Shown here one piece after another: positions 7,935 through 17,254 of a stretch of DNA of 44,876 bases (position 1 is the first letter of the stretch; every line of letters starts with the position of its first letter). This stretch comes from Formosimonas limnophila (GTDB lineage: Bacteria > Pseudomonadota > Gammaproteobacteria > Burkholderiales > Burkholderiaceae): assembly GCF_014652675.1 (NCBI RefSeq), contig NZ_BMZG01000013.1, forward strand, positions 1 through 44,876, read 5' to 3'. Made by a program: the position numbers and the translations under genes. The notes below the pieces were generated by a model. The model did no database searches. It worked only from the letters and a program-made list of their open reading frames with translations, and was not told the origin of the DNA.

Positions 7935-8270
7935 TTACGGTGCTTCGTAAAAAATATAATTGGTTGAGTAGTCGCTGAACTCAAAATACACTTTGTTTTC
8001 ACCTGGGTCAACTTTGCCGTTTAGGTTTAAATCAATGCGGCCATTGCCAAATCGATAGGGACGTGCCTCTTTGTCGTTGGTGCCATAGGCAGTGGAGAGC
8101 TTGTCCACTTGCAGGAAACGCTTGACCAGAACCTGACCTGCATACACCTCTAAAACGCCATTGGTTCCTGTCCAGTTTTGGACACTTCGACCGATTTGGT
8201 TTTGGGTTTCTTGGGTGCAAGCGGTGAGAGCGACAACGGCAGTCAAGGCTGCCCATTTTAATGATTTCAT
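7935..8270 (-). CDS. small putative lipoprotein with an EF-hand-like loop
   Basis: The 111-residue product is not recognised as a named family. It starts MKSLKWAALTAVVALTAC, an export signal ending in a good lipobox (LTAC), so it is probably lipid-anchored at Cys18. The mature part contains DLNLNGKVDPGE, which matches the 12-residue calcium-loop pattern with Asp at 1, Asn at 3 and 5, Gly at 6, Asp at 9 and Glu at 12. A Tyr/Phe-rich end follows. A strong AGGAGT ribosome site precedes the ATG. It is convergent with amtB and downstream of hemA-prfA on the same strand. Calcium binding is inference from one loop. Confidence 0.75.
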   Translation of the reverse strand: MKSLKWAALTAVVALTACTQETQNQIGRSVQNWTGTNGVLEVYAGQVLVKRFLQVDKLSTAYGTNDKEARPYRFGNGRIDLNLNGKVDPGENKVYFEFSDYSTNYIFYEAP

Positions 8271-8343
8271 GGTGAACTCCTGTGGGTGAGGTGTTGCATT
8301 ATACGTAAATTAATGAGCTTGTTTGAGGGCTTTGTTTTAACGC

Positions 8344-9423
8344 TTACTCGTCTCCGAGTGCGGCGAGTTGCTCCGCTTGGTGTTCGGCAGATAGAGCGTT
8401 GAACATGTCGTCAAGGTCTCCGTCGAGCATGGCGTCGATTTTATACCACGTGAGGTTAACGCGGTGGTCTGTGATGCGACCTTGTGGGAAATTATATGTG
8501 CGAATGCGCTCAGAGCGATCACCTGAACCGACGAGGGATTTTCGGGTAGCGGCTTCGCTGGCTTGTTGTTCGCGGACTTGGGCATCACGAATTCGCGTGA
8601 CGAGGATTTTCATGGCGGTGGCTTTGTTCGAGTGTTGAGAACGGCCATCCTGGCACTCGACGACAGTGCCTGTTGGGATGTGGACGATGCGCACGGCGGA
8701 GTCGGTTTTGTTGATGTGTTGCCCACCTGCGCCTGACGCGCGGAAGGTGTCGATGCGCAAGTCGGCTGGGTTGATGTGGACGTCGCCGATTTCATCGGCT
8801 TCGGGCATGACGGCGACGGTGCAGGCGGAGGTGTGGATGCGTCCTTGGGCTTCGGTTTCGGGGACGCGTTGGACGCGGTGGCCGCCTGATTCGAATTTCA
8901 TTTTGGAATAAACGTTGAGTCCTGCGATGCGCACGATGACTTCGCGGTAGCCGCCCAAGTCTGATACGGATTCGCTCATGATTTCGGTTTGCCAGCGTTG
9001 ACGTTCTGCGTAGCGTGTGTACATACGCAAAAGATCGCCTGCGAATAAGGCAGACTCGTCACCGCCTGTGCCTGCACGGATTTCGAGAACGATGTTGCGC
9101 TCGTCATTTTCGTCTTTGGGTAAAAGCATGGTTTGCAACTCGTCTTTGAGCGCTTCAAGTTTGTCTTTGCCTGTTTGAATCTCTTCTTGAGCCATGGTTT
9201 TGAAATCAGGGTCGGTGAGCAGCTCGTGGGCGGATTCGATGTCTTTTTCGGTTTGGGTGAATTGTTTGAATGTTTCGACGACGGGGGTGATTTCGGCGTG
9301 CTCTTTGGATAATTTTCGGTAGTTATTGATGTCGTCAGTGACGTCTGGTTGCTGCAGCATGGCGTCAATTTCAGCTTGACGCAGGTCGAGTTGAGCGAGC
9401 TTTTCGCGCATGGAGTTTTTCAT
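8344..9423 (-). CDS. prfA: peptide chain release factor 1
   Basis: RF1 terminates translation at UAA and UAG. The 359-residue protein has the family order: helical N-terminal domain, the acidic [22 protein letters not shown] segment, and the stop-recognition region [18 protein letters not shown]. There the tripeptide is PET, where E. coli RF1 has PAT. The peptidyl-hydrolysis motif GGQ lies in [20 protein letters not shown] second in-frame ATG four codons in could also serve as the start. It lies 81 bases after hemA, and hemA-prfA is a classic pair. Its apparent integrity means UAG should terminate in this organism, which bears on the amber-interrupted genes in this window. Confidence 0.97.
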   Translation of the reverse strand: MKNSMREKLAQLDLRQAEIDAMLQQPDVTDDINNYRKLSKEHAEITPVVETFKQFTQTEKDIESAHELLTDPDFKTMAQEEIQTGKDKLEALKDELQTMLLPKDENDERNIVLEIRAGTGGDESALFAGDLLRMYTRYAERQRWQTEIMSESVSDLGGYREVIVRIAGLNVYSKMKFESGGHRVQRVPETEAQGRIHTSACTVAVMPEADEIGDVHINPADLRIDTFRASGAGGQHINKTDSAVRIVHIPTGTVVECQDGRSQHSNKATAMKILVTRIRDAQVREQQASEAATRKSLVGSGDRSERIRTYNFPQGRITDHRVNLTWYKIDAMLDGDLDDMFNALSAEHQAEQLAALGDE

Positions 9424-9504
9424 GGTGTGTTTCTGCTTTTCAGTGTGTTGGTGGATTCAAGTCAGGTTTATCAACCTGATTTATGGGCGTGGGACAATGA
9501 AATG

Positions 9505-10800
9505 CTACGAGTCGTTGTTCAGCCACTCGCGCATGGCGGTTTGCCATGCTTGGCGTGTGGCATCGTCGGTGCTTTGAATGCCGATGGTGGGCTCGTGTAG
9601 GATTTTATTGATGAGACGTTGCGACATTTGGCTCATGGCTGTGCGCAGCTCTTCATGGCTGATGTTGGTTTGGCCTGTGAAGGCGTTTATGGCGCGGTCT
9701 AATTCTTGTTGACGCAATCGGTCAAAGTGTTGACGCAGCAGTTGGACGTCTGAGCTGTGATTGCGACGGGTGCGCTCAATGTCAAATTGGGCGACGTGAC
9801 TGGTGATGATTTTTTGCGCGTCGGTAAGAGCGGCTTCGCGCTGTGCGCTGTTGTGCTTGACGATATTTGATAGGTCATCAATGGTATATAGATAAGCGTC
9901 ATTGAGCTTGGCGACGGCCGCTTCGATGTCACGTGGTACGCCGAGGTCAACCATCACCATGGGTCGGTATCGGCGTTGCTTTAGTGCGAATTCGACCATA
10001 CCCAAGCCGATGATGGGCAAGGTGCTGGCAGTGCTGGTGATAATGAGATCAAAGTCGGATAATTGTTCTGGTAGTTCGGCCAGTCGCAGCGCAGTGGTGG
10101 TCAGGTGCTGATAGGGGGCGAGCAGCTCTTCGGCGCGCTCTAACGAGCGATTGGCGACGGAGAGATTGGCAGGGTTTTGGCCTGCGACATGCGCGGCGAC
10201 AACCTCTATCATTTCACCTGCACCGACGAGCAACACGCGAAGGGAAGTAAAATCATCAAACACGTGCCGCGCGAGCTTGACAGATGCCGCTGCCATTGAG
10301 ACCGAGTGCTCGCCGATGGCTGTTTGGGTGCGCACTTCTTTTGCCACTGTAAAACTTTTGTCAAACCATTGCTGTAGTGCAGTGCCATTCGTACCTGCGT
10401 GGCTGGCGATGCGTATGGCCTGCTTCATTTGACCCAAAATTTGCGGCTCGCCGAGCACCATCGAATCCATACCGCTGGCGACCGCAAATGCGTGTTCGAT
10501 GGCTGCTTGACCGTGCAGCACGTAGATGTGCTGCGCCAAGTCGGCTGTCGGTACGTGGTGGTAATCGGCTAGCCATGCTAAAGCACGCGCGGCTGCTTGT
10601 GTTGATTGCTCGGCTGATTCGACCACTGCGTATACTTCTGCGCGGTTGCAGGTGGAAAGCACAGCCACTTGTGCGCCAGATTCGAGCGCATCGCATAGCG
10701 TAGGCAGTGCGTGGCTTAATTCTGATGGTGCAAACGCGACACGCTCGCGCAAGGCGAGCGGAGCAGTCGTGTGGTTCAATCCAATCACAAATAGCGGCAT
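9505..10800 (-). CDS. hemA: glutamyl-tRNA reductase
   Basis: HemA reduces glutamyl-tRNA(Glu) to glutamate-1-semialdehyde with NADPH, the first step of the C5 route to tetrapyrroles. The 431 residues begin MPLFVIGLNHTTAPLALRER. The catalytic cysteine lies in LSTCNRAEVY (about residues 48-57). Other motifs are SGMDSMVLGEPQILGQMK, the NADPH-binding VLLVGAGEMIEVVAAH, and FDLIITSTAS. The C-terminal dimerisation helix is present. The gene begins a minus-strand unit with prfA following. The divergent small membrane-protein gene starts 138 bases away, so the promoters of both probably lie at 10801-10937. Confidence 0.97.
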   Translation of the reverse strand: MPLFVIGLNHTTAPLALRERVAFAPSELSHALPTLCDALESGAQVAVLSTCNRAEVYAVVESAEQSTQAAARALAWLADYHHVPTADLAQHIYVLHGQAAIEHAFAVASGMDSMVLGEPQILGQMKQAIRIASHAGTNGTALQQWFDKSFTVAKEVRTQTAIGEHSVSMAAASVKLARHVFDDFTSLRVLLVGAGEMIEVVAAHVAGQNPANLSVANRSLERAEELLAPYQHLTTTALRLAELPEQLSDFDLIITSTASTLPIIGLGMVEFALKQRRYRPMVMVDLGVPRDIEAAVAKLNDAYLYTIDDLSNIVKHNSAQREAALTDAQKIITSHVAQFDIERTRRNHSSDVQLLRQHFDRLRQQELDRAINAFTGQTNISHEELRTAMSQMSQRLINKILHEPTIGIQSTDDATRQAWQTAMREWLNNDS

Positions 10801-10937
10801 AAATCAGAGTTTCGGGCAAAAAACGCGGCAAATCGTTTAAAGGGCCGCAGGAAACTTGGTATTATACTCGGCAATCCGCGCAAGGGCTATTAGTCCTTGT
10901 GCTCAAGTCATCTTGCGTCACACAAGGCACGTCATTT

Positions 10938-11228
10938 ATGTTTTTACAACAAGAGCTCTGGCTCATTCTTTTGGGCTTTATCGTCGCGCTGGTGGTGAAA
11001 AAAACCAGCGGTTCGCCAGCGCCATTGTCTCGTGTCACATTGTTTGCCAGTGCGGCCAGTCTGCTGGTCGGCTGGTTTGGCATGGCAGCCAAAGGCATTT
11101 GGCCTGCGCTGGCATTTTTTCCAACTGATGTACGTGGTGTGCTGATTACCGTCACGGCGGCATTTCTGGCTGCGAAGTTTGTGGTGAGGCGGCCGCGTAC
11201 TACAATTAGTAAATCTCGTAAAAAATAG
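10938..11228 (+). CDS. small membrane protein of unknown function
   Basis: I do not recognise a family. The 96-residue protein starts MFLQQELWLILLGFIVALVV. It has about three hydrophobic segments (residues 6-20, 30-46 and 66-82) and a strongly basic tail (VVRRPRTTISKSRKK), which suggests an inner-membrane protein with a cytoplasmic C-terminus. A GTG at 10899 would add 13 residues without making a better signal, so the ATG is used. It ends 20 bases before the ABC transporter gene on the same strand, so the two are probably cotranscribed. Confidence 0.6.
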   Translation: MFLQQELWLILLGFIVALVVKKTSGSPAPLSRVTLFASAASLLVGWFGMAAKGIWPALAFFPTDVRGVLITVTAAFLAAKFVVRRPRTTISKSRKK

Positions 11229-11248
11229 TTTGATTTATAGAGGGCTGT

Positions 11249-13303
11249 ATGACAATCAGTACATCAAATGTATCACAAAAACAAGAACTGAGCTGGGAGC
11301 AGGATGGGCTACCCGACCTCAGTGCGGATGAGCGAGCCATTGGCTATCGAGATTTGGCTACCTACTCATCTATCTTTTCATTCAGTGCTCGTTATTGGGG
11401 CGGTTTGTGGGCTTTGATTGGGTCTGTGGTGCTGATTGCATTTTTTGCTTTTTTGACAACCAGTGAACAAGTCGAAGAGCGATTTATGAAGTGGATGGAG
11501 CGTGTTCAGCAGTCATCTGGGCAAGACTTGTTTTTATTGGTTGGTTTGCCTGTATCAATCGCGTCGTTTTCTGTGCTTTTTTATCGTTGGCACTCCAAAA
11601 AGCATCCTGAGGCTCGTGTTGTGCGTGCATGGATTCTGAGCGCTTTCACTTTATTTTTGGCATCTGTTAGTGTGAAGTTGAATGTAGCGTTTGCGCTCTG
11701 GTCTAAGTCATTTTACGATGCTATTCAGAATCGGAATGAGCCCGAGTTTTGGATTCAGACAGGTGTTTTCACAGTATTGGCAGTATTTTGGGTGTTGGTT
11801 GGAACTTATAGGCAGTTTTTTCAGCAATTGCTACAGATTCGCTGGCGAACATGGCTGACGCAGATTTTTTCGACACAATATTTTGACAAAAGCCGTTTTT
11901 ATTATTTGTCCCAACAAAGCAAACAAGAAAATCCAGACCAGCGCATTGCTGAAGATTTAGATAAGTTCACTGAGTTGGCCATTTATTTGTATTTTGGGGC
12001 TTATATTGCAATTACCTCTTTGTACGAGTTTTCTAAATTAATGATTGAAATCTCTGGGGATTTGGCTTTTACCCGCTTTGGCATTGATGTGATTATTCCT
12101 GATTATTTGTTCTGGACGGCTGTGGTTTATGCGATTTTTGGTTCAATCTTTATTAGCTTTGTTGGTCGTCGCTTGATTAAAGTTGAGGTCTTGCGCCAGA
12201 GATACAATGCATTTTTCCGCTATCACTTGATTCGTGCTCGTGAGTATGCTGAAGGTATTACCTTTTTGAGAGGAGAGTTGAATCACAATAATGAGAGCCG
12301 TCGTTTATTTGGTATTGTACGCAGTAACTGGAACACTCGTATGTGGGCTTTGAAGTTCTTAGGCTTTTCTAGCTTGTCTTATAACCAAGCTTCTGTCATC
12401 GTGCCCATATTACTTATGGCACCTAAATATTTTGCAGATAAGGCCATGACTTGGGGTAACTTCATGCAAATTTTACGAACCTTTGGTGAGTTAAGAGAAA
12501 GCTTGTCATGGTTTATTGATCAATATCAAAACATTGCTGAGTTGCGTGGTACTGCTACTCGTTTGTTTACCCTTGAGAAGGGTATGCTTGAGGTAGATGC
12601 TTTTAATGAACGCTCACCACTCATTGTCACTCCGAATAATGTTGGTGGTATTGCACTGGGTCATGTTTCTCTCAACCGTCCACAGTTTGATGATTTTGGT
12701 GTGATGCATGAGCAACCTCAAGTATTGGGAATTGATTGGCAAATCTCGCAAGGGCAGCGCTGGTTGGTGACTGGTGCATCTGGCTCAGGGAAAAGCACCA
12801 TCCTTCGTGCGGTGGCTGCTTTATGGCCGTATGGCAAGGGGCATATTGATGTGCCAAGCAAAGGTAAAATCCAGTTTTTGCCCCAAAGGCCTTATTTCCC
12901 GATTGCTTCTTTGCGTGAAGCTCTGGCTTATCCAGCGCCTGCGGATATGTATCAAGACGCGGCTTATGAAACGGTTTTGGAAATGTGTCAATTGTCTCAC
13001 TTGAAGACACGATTGTCCGAAGAAAACACTTGGGGGCAGGTTTTGTCTGGTGGCGAGCAGCAGCGCTTGGCTTTTGCTCGAGTGTTTTTGCAGCGGCCTG
13101 ATTATCTGTTTTTGGACGAGGCGACAGCGTCGCTCGATATTGAGAATGAAAAGACGTTGTATGCCACTTTGCTGGAGTTTTTGCCGAATATCACTTTGGT
13201 GAGCGTCTCTCATCATGAACAACTAAAAACCTACCATACCCATGCCCTGCATTTGTCAGCGGATGCGCTGGGTGGTTTTAAAGCCAAGACTCAAACCATT
13301 TGA
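11249..13303 (+). CDS. SbmA/BacA-type ABC transporter (fused permease and ATPase)
   Basis: This 684-residue inner-membrane half-transporter has an N-terminal transmembrane domain of the SbmA/BacA (ABC_membrane_2) type. Visible marks are the ALWSKSFYDAIQNRN segment and later REYAEGITFLRGE. A C-terminal ATPase follows: Walker A GASGSGKST (about residue 509), signature LSGGEQQRLAFARVF (about 600), Walker B DYLFLDEATASLD, and an H-loop in VSVSHH. The layout matches E. coli YddA and related long-chain or peptide-type transporters rather than SbmA itself, which lacks the ATPase. The substrate cannot be told from sequence; relatives import peptides or cobalamin-like molecules, or act on membrane lipids. 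The preceding small membrane gene may be a partner. Confidence 0.88.
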   Translation: MTISTSNVSQKQELSWEQDGLPDLSADERAIGYRDLATYSSIFSFSARYWGGLWALIGSVVLIAFFAFLTTSEQVEERFMKWMERVQQSSGQDLFLLVGLPVSIASFSVLFYRWHSKKHPEARVVRAWILSAFTLFLASVSVKLNVAFALWSKSFYDAIQNRNEPEFWIQTGVFTVLAVFWVLVGTYRQFFQQLLQIRWRTWLTQIFSTQYFDKSRFYYLSQQSKQENPDQRIAEDLDKFTELAIYLYFGAYIAITSLYEFSKLMIEISGDLAFTRFGIDVIIPDYLFWTAVVYAIFGSIFISFVGRRLIKVEVLRQRYNAFFRYHLIRAREYAEGITFLRGELNHNNESRRLFGIVRSNWNTRMWALKFLGFSSLSYNQASVIVPILLMAPKYFADKAMTWGNFMQILRTFGELRESLSWFIDQYQNIAELRGTATRLFTLEKGMLEVDAFNERSPLIVTPNNVGGIALGHVSLNRPQFDDFGVMHEQPQVLGIDWQISQGQRWLVTGASGSGKSTILRAVAALWPYGKGHIDVPSKGKIQFLPQRPYFPIASLREALAYPAPADMYQDAAYETVLEMCQLSHLKTRLSEENTWGQVLSGGEQQRLAFARVFLQRPDYLFLDEATASLDIENEKTLYATLLEFLPNITLVSVSHHEQLKTYHTHALHLSADALGGFKAKTQTI

Positions 13304-13334
13304 TGGCATCAAAACGGCGCAATGCAGACTTGAG

Positions 13335-13373
13335 AAACGCCGCCATGACTTTGGGGTGATGGCGGCGTTTTTT
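13335..13373 (+). terminator. rho-independent terminator after the ABC transporter gene
   Basis: AAACGCCGCCAT (13335-13346) and ATGGCGGCGTTT (13359-13370) make a 12-bp perfect stem with a 12-base loop and a T-run. It lies between the ABC transporter and ubiD. Confidence 0.88.
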
Positions 13374-13406
13374 GAGCAATTTTACTTGATGAACCAATAG
13401 GCCAAT

Positions 13407-14882
13407 ATGCACTACACTGATTTACGCGACTTTATGGCGCAACTTGAAAAAATGGGCGAACTAAAGCGCATTGCAAAGCCGATTTCACCCGTCCTTGAAA
13501 TGACTGAAATTGCTGACCGAACTTTAAAAAAAGCAGGTCCTGCGATTCTGTTTGAAAATGTTTTTGACGGTGTCAAAAAATACGATATGCCTGTGTTGGC
13601 CAATTTGTTTGGGACACTGCGTCGTGTCGCACTGGGCATGGGGGCGGAAGATATATCAGAGTTGCGCCACATTGGCAGCTTGCTCGCTGCGCTCAAAGAG
13701 CCTACGCCACCTGCGGGCATCAAAGAAATTGGCAAACTGGGCGAGATGGTCAAAGCCGTGTGGGACATGCGCCCCAAGGTCATTAAAGGTGCTGCGGTGC
13801 ATGATATTGTGATTGAAGGCGATGATGTTGATTTGACGCAAATTCCGATTCAAACTTGTTGGCCAGGTGATGTTGCGCCACTCGTCACGTGGGGCTTGGT
13901 GGTCACAAAAGGCCCACATAAAACCCGCCAAAACCTTGGTATTTATCGCCAACAGCTGCTTGGGCGCAACAAACTTATTATGCGCTGGCTTGCTCACCGT
14001 GGCGGTGCGTTGGATTTTCGTGACCATTGCATTGCAAACCCTGGTGTGCCATTTCCCATCAGCGTCGTGCTCGGCTGCGATCCTGCCACCATTCTCGGCG
14101 CGGTTACGCCTGTGCCAGACACCTTGTCGGAGTACCAATTCGCAGGTTTATTGCGTCACTCTCGCACTGTATTAACTCAGTGTATTGGCAACGAATTGAC
14201 TGTTCCCGCCAATGCCGAAATCGTGCTTGAGGGCGTGATTTACCCGAATGAGACGGCGCTTGAAGGGCCTTATGGTGACCACACTGGCTATTACAACGAG
14301 CAAGAAACATTTCCTGTTTTTACTGTGGAGCGCATCACGATGCGCCACGACCCTATTTACCACAGTACCTACACAGGCAAACCGCCCGACGAGCCCGCTG
14401 TGCTCGGCGTGGCGCTTAACGAGGTTTTTGTACCGATACTGCAAAAACAATTCCCAGAAATTGTGGATTTTTACCTACCCCCCGAAGGCTGCTCATACCG
14501 CATGGCGGTGGTTTCCATCAAAAAACAATATGCTGGCCACGCCAAACGTATCATGTTTGGCGTGTGGTCGTATCTGCGACAATTCATGTATACGAAATTC
14601 ATCATCGTGGTCGATGACGACATCAACGTGCGCGATTGGAACGAAGTCATCTGGGCCATAACCACACGCATGGATCCGACGCGCGATACCACGCTGGTCG
14701 ACAATACACCGATTGATTACCTTGATTTTGCCTCACCCGTATCGGGACTGGGCTCAAAAATGGGGTTGGACGCGACCAATAAATGGAAAGGCGAAACCAC
14801 GCGAGAATGGGGGACAACGATTGTGATGACAGACGATGTGAAACAAAAAATCGATGGGTTATGGTGCGGTTTGGGCTTGTGA
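13407..14882 (+). CDS. ubiD: UbiD, 3-octaprenyl-4-hydroxybenzoate decarboxylase
   Basis: UbiD decarboxylates polyprenyl-4-hydroxybenzoate in ubiquinone synthesis, using prenylated FMN supplied by UbiX. The 491 residues match the E. coli enzyme in length. Recognisable parts are the N-terminal [20 protein letters not shown], the prFMN/metal region [19 protein letters not shown] followed by HRGG, and the catalytic-acid region [32 protein letters not shown] comes later. It is a single gene between two terminators. ubiX is not in the window. Length and motifs rule out a shorter phenolic-acid decarboxylase paralogue. Confidence 0.96.
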   Translation: MHYTDLRDFMAQLEKMGELKRIAKPISPVLEMTEIADRTLKKAGPAILFENVFDGVKKYDMPVLANLFGTLRRVALGMGAEDISELRHIGSLLAALKEPTPPAGIKEIGKLGEMVKAVWDMRPKVIKGAAVHDIVIEGDDVDLTQIPIQTCWPGDVAPLVTWGLVVTKGPHKTRQNLGIYRQQLLGRNKLIMRWLAHRGGALDFRDHCIANPGVPFPISVVLGCDPATILGAVTPVPDTLSEYQFAGLLRHSRTVLTQCIGNELTVPANAEIVLEGVIYPNETALEGPYGDHTGYYNEQETFPVFTVERITMRHDPIYHSTYTGKPPDEPAVLGVALNEVFVPILQKQFPEIVDFYLPPEGCSYRMAVVSIKKQYAGHAKRIMFGVWSYLRQFMYTKFIIVVDDDINVRDWNEVIWAITTRMDPTRDTTLVDNTPIDYLDFASPVSGLGSKMGLDATNKWKGETTREWGTTIVMTDDVKQKIDGLWCGLGL

Positions 14883-14890
14883 GTGTCGTA

Positions 14891-14927
14891 AAAAAGCGTG
14901 TTGAGTGATTCAACACGCTTTTTTTTA
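14891..14927. terminator. bidirectional terminator between ubiD and ribE
   Basis: AGCGTGTTGA (14895-14904) and TCAACACGCT (14910-14919) form a perfect 10-bp stem with a 5-base loop. It is flanked by an A-run on the left and a T-run on the right, so it can end transcripts from both directions (ubiD plus, ribE minus). Confidence 0.9.
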
Positions 14928-14965
14928 ATTTTGTTGTGCTTCATACAACACCATCTCGTGGGTTG

Positions 14966-15589
14966 TCATGAAGACTCTGATTGGCTCATCAGCTGATCGA
15001 CATAGCGTGCGAGTAAATCAATTTCTAAATTGACTTTATTGCCAGCTTGAAGGTACTGAAAAATCGTGCGGCTCATGGTGTGTGGAATCAGATTGATGGA
15101 AGCATACACCGATGTCTCGTCGCTCCAAACGCGGTTCGTGGTCAGACTGGTACCGTGGATGGTGGCCGAGCCTTTGTTTGCCATGAAGCGCTGCCATTTT
15201 TTATCGGCTTTGATGATGAGCTTGAACGACTCACCGACAGATTTGAAGGAGTCGATGACCGCGACATCATCGACGTGACCACTGACCAGATGGCCGCCGA
15301 GGCGGTCGGATAGTCGCATGGCTTTTTCTAAATTCACGAATCCGACGCTGGATAAACCCGTGGTTTTGTTCAGGCTCTCGCGTGAGACATCGACGGTGAA
15401 TGTGTTTGCCGTCGAGTCAATCGCCACCGCCGTCATGCACGCGCCGTTAATCGCAATTGAGTCGCCCAACGCCACGTCGGATAAATCCAAATCGCCTGCC
15501 TGTATTGTCAGTCGTGTGCCTGCATGAGCGTCGCCGAGTGGCTCAACATCGCTGATTTTGCCGATGGCGGCAATAATGCCTGTAAACAT
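14966..15589 (-). CDS. ribE: riboflavin synthase alpha chain
   Basis: Riboflavin synthase dismutates two 6,7-dimethyl-8-ribityllumazine molecules into riboflavin. The 207-residue protein is an internal duplication of a lumazine-binding barrel. The N-terminal repeat opens with MFTGIIAAIG and includes SIAINGACMTAV. The second begins near GGHLVSGHVDDVAVI and includes the degenerate ATIHGTSLTTNRV. The DVSRESL segment follows the first repeat. It faces the aldo-keto reductase gene divergently with a 66-base gap. It is not next to ribD or ribH here, so riboflavin genes are dispersed. Confidence 0.96.
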   Translation of the reverse strand: MFTGIIAAIGKISDVEPLGDAHAGTRLTIQAGDLDLSDVALGDSIAINGACMTAVAIDSTANTFTVDVSRESLNKTTGLSSVGFVNLEKAMRLSDRLGGHLVSGHVDDVAVIDSFKSVGESFKLIIKADKKWQRFMANKGSATIHGTSLTTNRVWSDETSVYASINLIPHTMSRTIFQYLQAGNKVNLEIDLLARYVDQLMSQSESS

Positions 15590-15655
15590 GTAAAATCTCC
15601 AAGAGTTTCAAATACGAATCAGCCAATTTTATCATCTTTAAGAAAAACCAATCCC

Positions 15656-16723
15656 ATGAAAAAAACGACACTCGGTCATAGCGACATCGCTGTCCCCAAG
15701 ATTTGCCTCGGCACCATGACCTTTGGCGAGCAGGTCAACGAAGCCGATGCGCATCGCATCCTCGCTCACTCATTGGCGCGTGGTGTGGATTTTCTCGACA
15801 CCGCCGAAATGTACGCCGTGCCGCCGAAAGCCGAGACCTTCAACGCGACTGAAACTATCATTGGCAACTACTTCGCGGCCAATCCGAGTGCGCGGGCGCA
15901 GTGGACAGTCGCCACTAAAGTCGCAGGGCCTTCTCGTGGTATGCCGTGGATACGCGGTGGTAGCGCCGAGCTGACGCGCAACGACATCATCGCCGCGTGC
16001 GAAGGCAGTCTGCGCCGCTTGCAAACCGAGGTGATTGATTTGTACCAGATTCATTGGCCGAGCCGCACCGCACCGATGTTTGGCGGGATTTATTTCAATC
16101 CGTCTGATGACACGCGCGTGACCGACACCATGCACGAGCAGCTCGCCGCATTGGGCGAGCTTGTCGTAGCAGGCAAAGTCAAAGCGGTGGGATTGTCAAA
16201 CGAAACACCCTACGGTGTGCACGAGTTCGTTCGTCTCGCTGAGCAACACAACCTACCGCGCATCAGCACGGTACAAAATCCCTATTCACTGATTAACCGC
16301 AGCTATGAAAACGGCCTTGACGAAACCATGCACCACCTCGGCGTCTCGCTACTCGCTTACTCACCGCTCGCATTCGGCCTACTCACGGGTAAATACGACG
16401 CGTCGGGTTTAACAGGCGACGGCGCACCCGCTGAAGGTCGCATGACGAAATTTCCCTCGATGCGCAACCAACGCTGGGGACGCCCCGAATCACTCAACAT
16501 CGCGAAACTCTACAACCAGCTCGCGTGTGACAACGACCTCACGCCGAGCCAGCTCGCACTGGCGTATTGTTACCAACAACCCAAAGTCGCCAGCACCATC
16601 ATCGGCGTGACCAGCATCGCGCAGCTCGATGAATGCATTGATGCACATGAAGTGACGCTATCAGAAGAGCTGCTTAAATCAATTGATGCGATTCGTTGGG
16701 TGCATCGTGATCCAGCGCAGTAA
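15656..16723 (+). CDS. Tas-like NADP(H)-dependent aldo-keto reductase
   Basis: The 355-residue TIM-barrel protein begins MKKTTLGHSDIAVPKICLGTMTFG and shares the family order with E. coli Tas: EADAHRIL, FLDTAEMYAVPPKAE (catalytic Asp and Tyr), TKVAGPSRGMPWI, LYQIHWP (catalytic-region His), and AVGLSNETPYGVHEF. The catalytic tetrad Asp-Tyr-Lys-His can all be located. Tas-type enzymes reduce carbonyls; the natural substrate is unknown. The in-frame ORF could start at 15524, but that would overlap ribE and add 44 unrelated residues, so the ATG at 15656 is chosen. The downstream neighbour on the opposite strand is a broken GFA gene. Confidence 0.92.
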   Translation: MKKTTLGHSDIAVPKICLGTMTFGEQVNEADAHRILAHSLARGVDFLDTAEMYAVPPKAETFNATETIIGNYFAANPSARAQWTVATKVAGPSRGMPWIRGGSAELTRNDIIAACEGSLRRLQTEVIDLYQIHWPSRTAPMFGGIYFNPSDDTRVTDTMHEQLAALGELVVAGKVKAVGLSNETPYGVHEFVRLAEQHNLPRISTVQNPYSLINRSYENGLDETMHHLGVSLLAYSPLAFGLLTGKYDASGLTGDGAPAEGRMTKFPSMRNQRWGRPESLNIAKLYNQLACDNDLTPSQLALAYCYQQPKVASTIIGVTSIAQLDECIDAHEVTLSEELLKSIDAIRWVHRDPAQ

Positions 16724-16801
16724 ATGGTGCAGCGTTGGCAGGTGTCTGTAACGTCATTCAGCCAAGAGTTTGAGTTTTTGTTTGAGGGCGACTAATCTTA
16801 T

Positions 16802-17212
16802 TTATTCGATTGGCGGGAACTCGGCGTGGCGTGGTAAATCATCCGAAATGCTCAACCACGGTAAACACTCTGAGTCCCAGTAGTCAAAGCTCGGGGGCAG
16901 TTGACTCGGGTCATCCAGGCTGCCGATGGTTATGTCAATCAAGCCTGAAATGTAGTCTGCCGTGAAACTAATCTGCGTACCGCAGTGTGGGCAGAAACCG
17001 CGGCGGGCTTCGTCAGAAGATACATAAAGTGTTGGTGATTGTGTCGTGAATTCGCCCTGCTCTTGCATGAACATGGCCTACGCCACTGTAGGTGCTGCAG
17101 TTGCGCGACGGCACATGGTGCAGTGGCACAGTGCGGTCATGAGTGGCTCGCCTGTGAGCTGATAACGTATGTGGCCGCATTGACAGCCGCCTTTGAGTGT
17201 GGCATTCGACAT
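16802..17212 (-). pseudogene. GFA/CENP-V family (glutathione-dependent formaldehyde-activating-like), amber-interrupted
   Basis: Read from the ATG at 17212 the frame gives MSNATLKGGCQCGHIRYQL, then CHCTMCRRATAAPTVA, a TAG at 17078-17080 (codon 45), then AMFMQEQGEF and FCPHCGTQISF to the stop, with no frameshift. The zinc-binding cysteines of the GFA fold (CxC, CHCxxC and CPHCG) are all present. The TAG sits where family members usually have an aromatic residue, and TGG to TAG is a one-base change. A shorter product from the internal ATG at 17074 would lack the N-terminal zinc cysteines. It is therefore most simply a recently disabled gene of normal length (136 residues). GFA proteins have various or unknown functions. 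Confidence 0.85.
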
Positions 17213-17254
17213 GATTTTCTCCTTCATACCGTGGTTTTATAGATGCACAAGACG

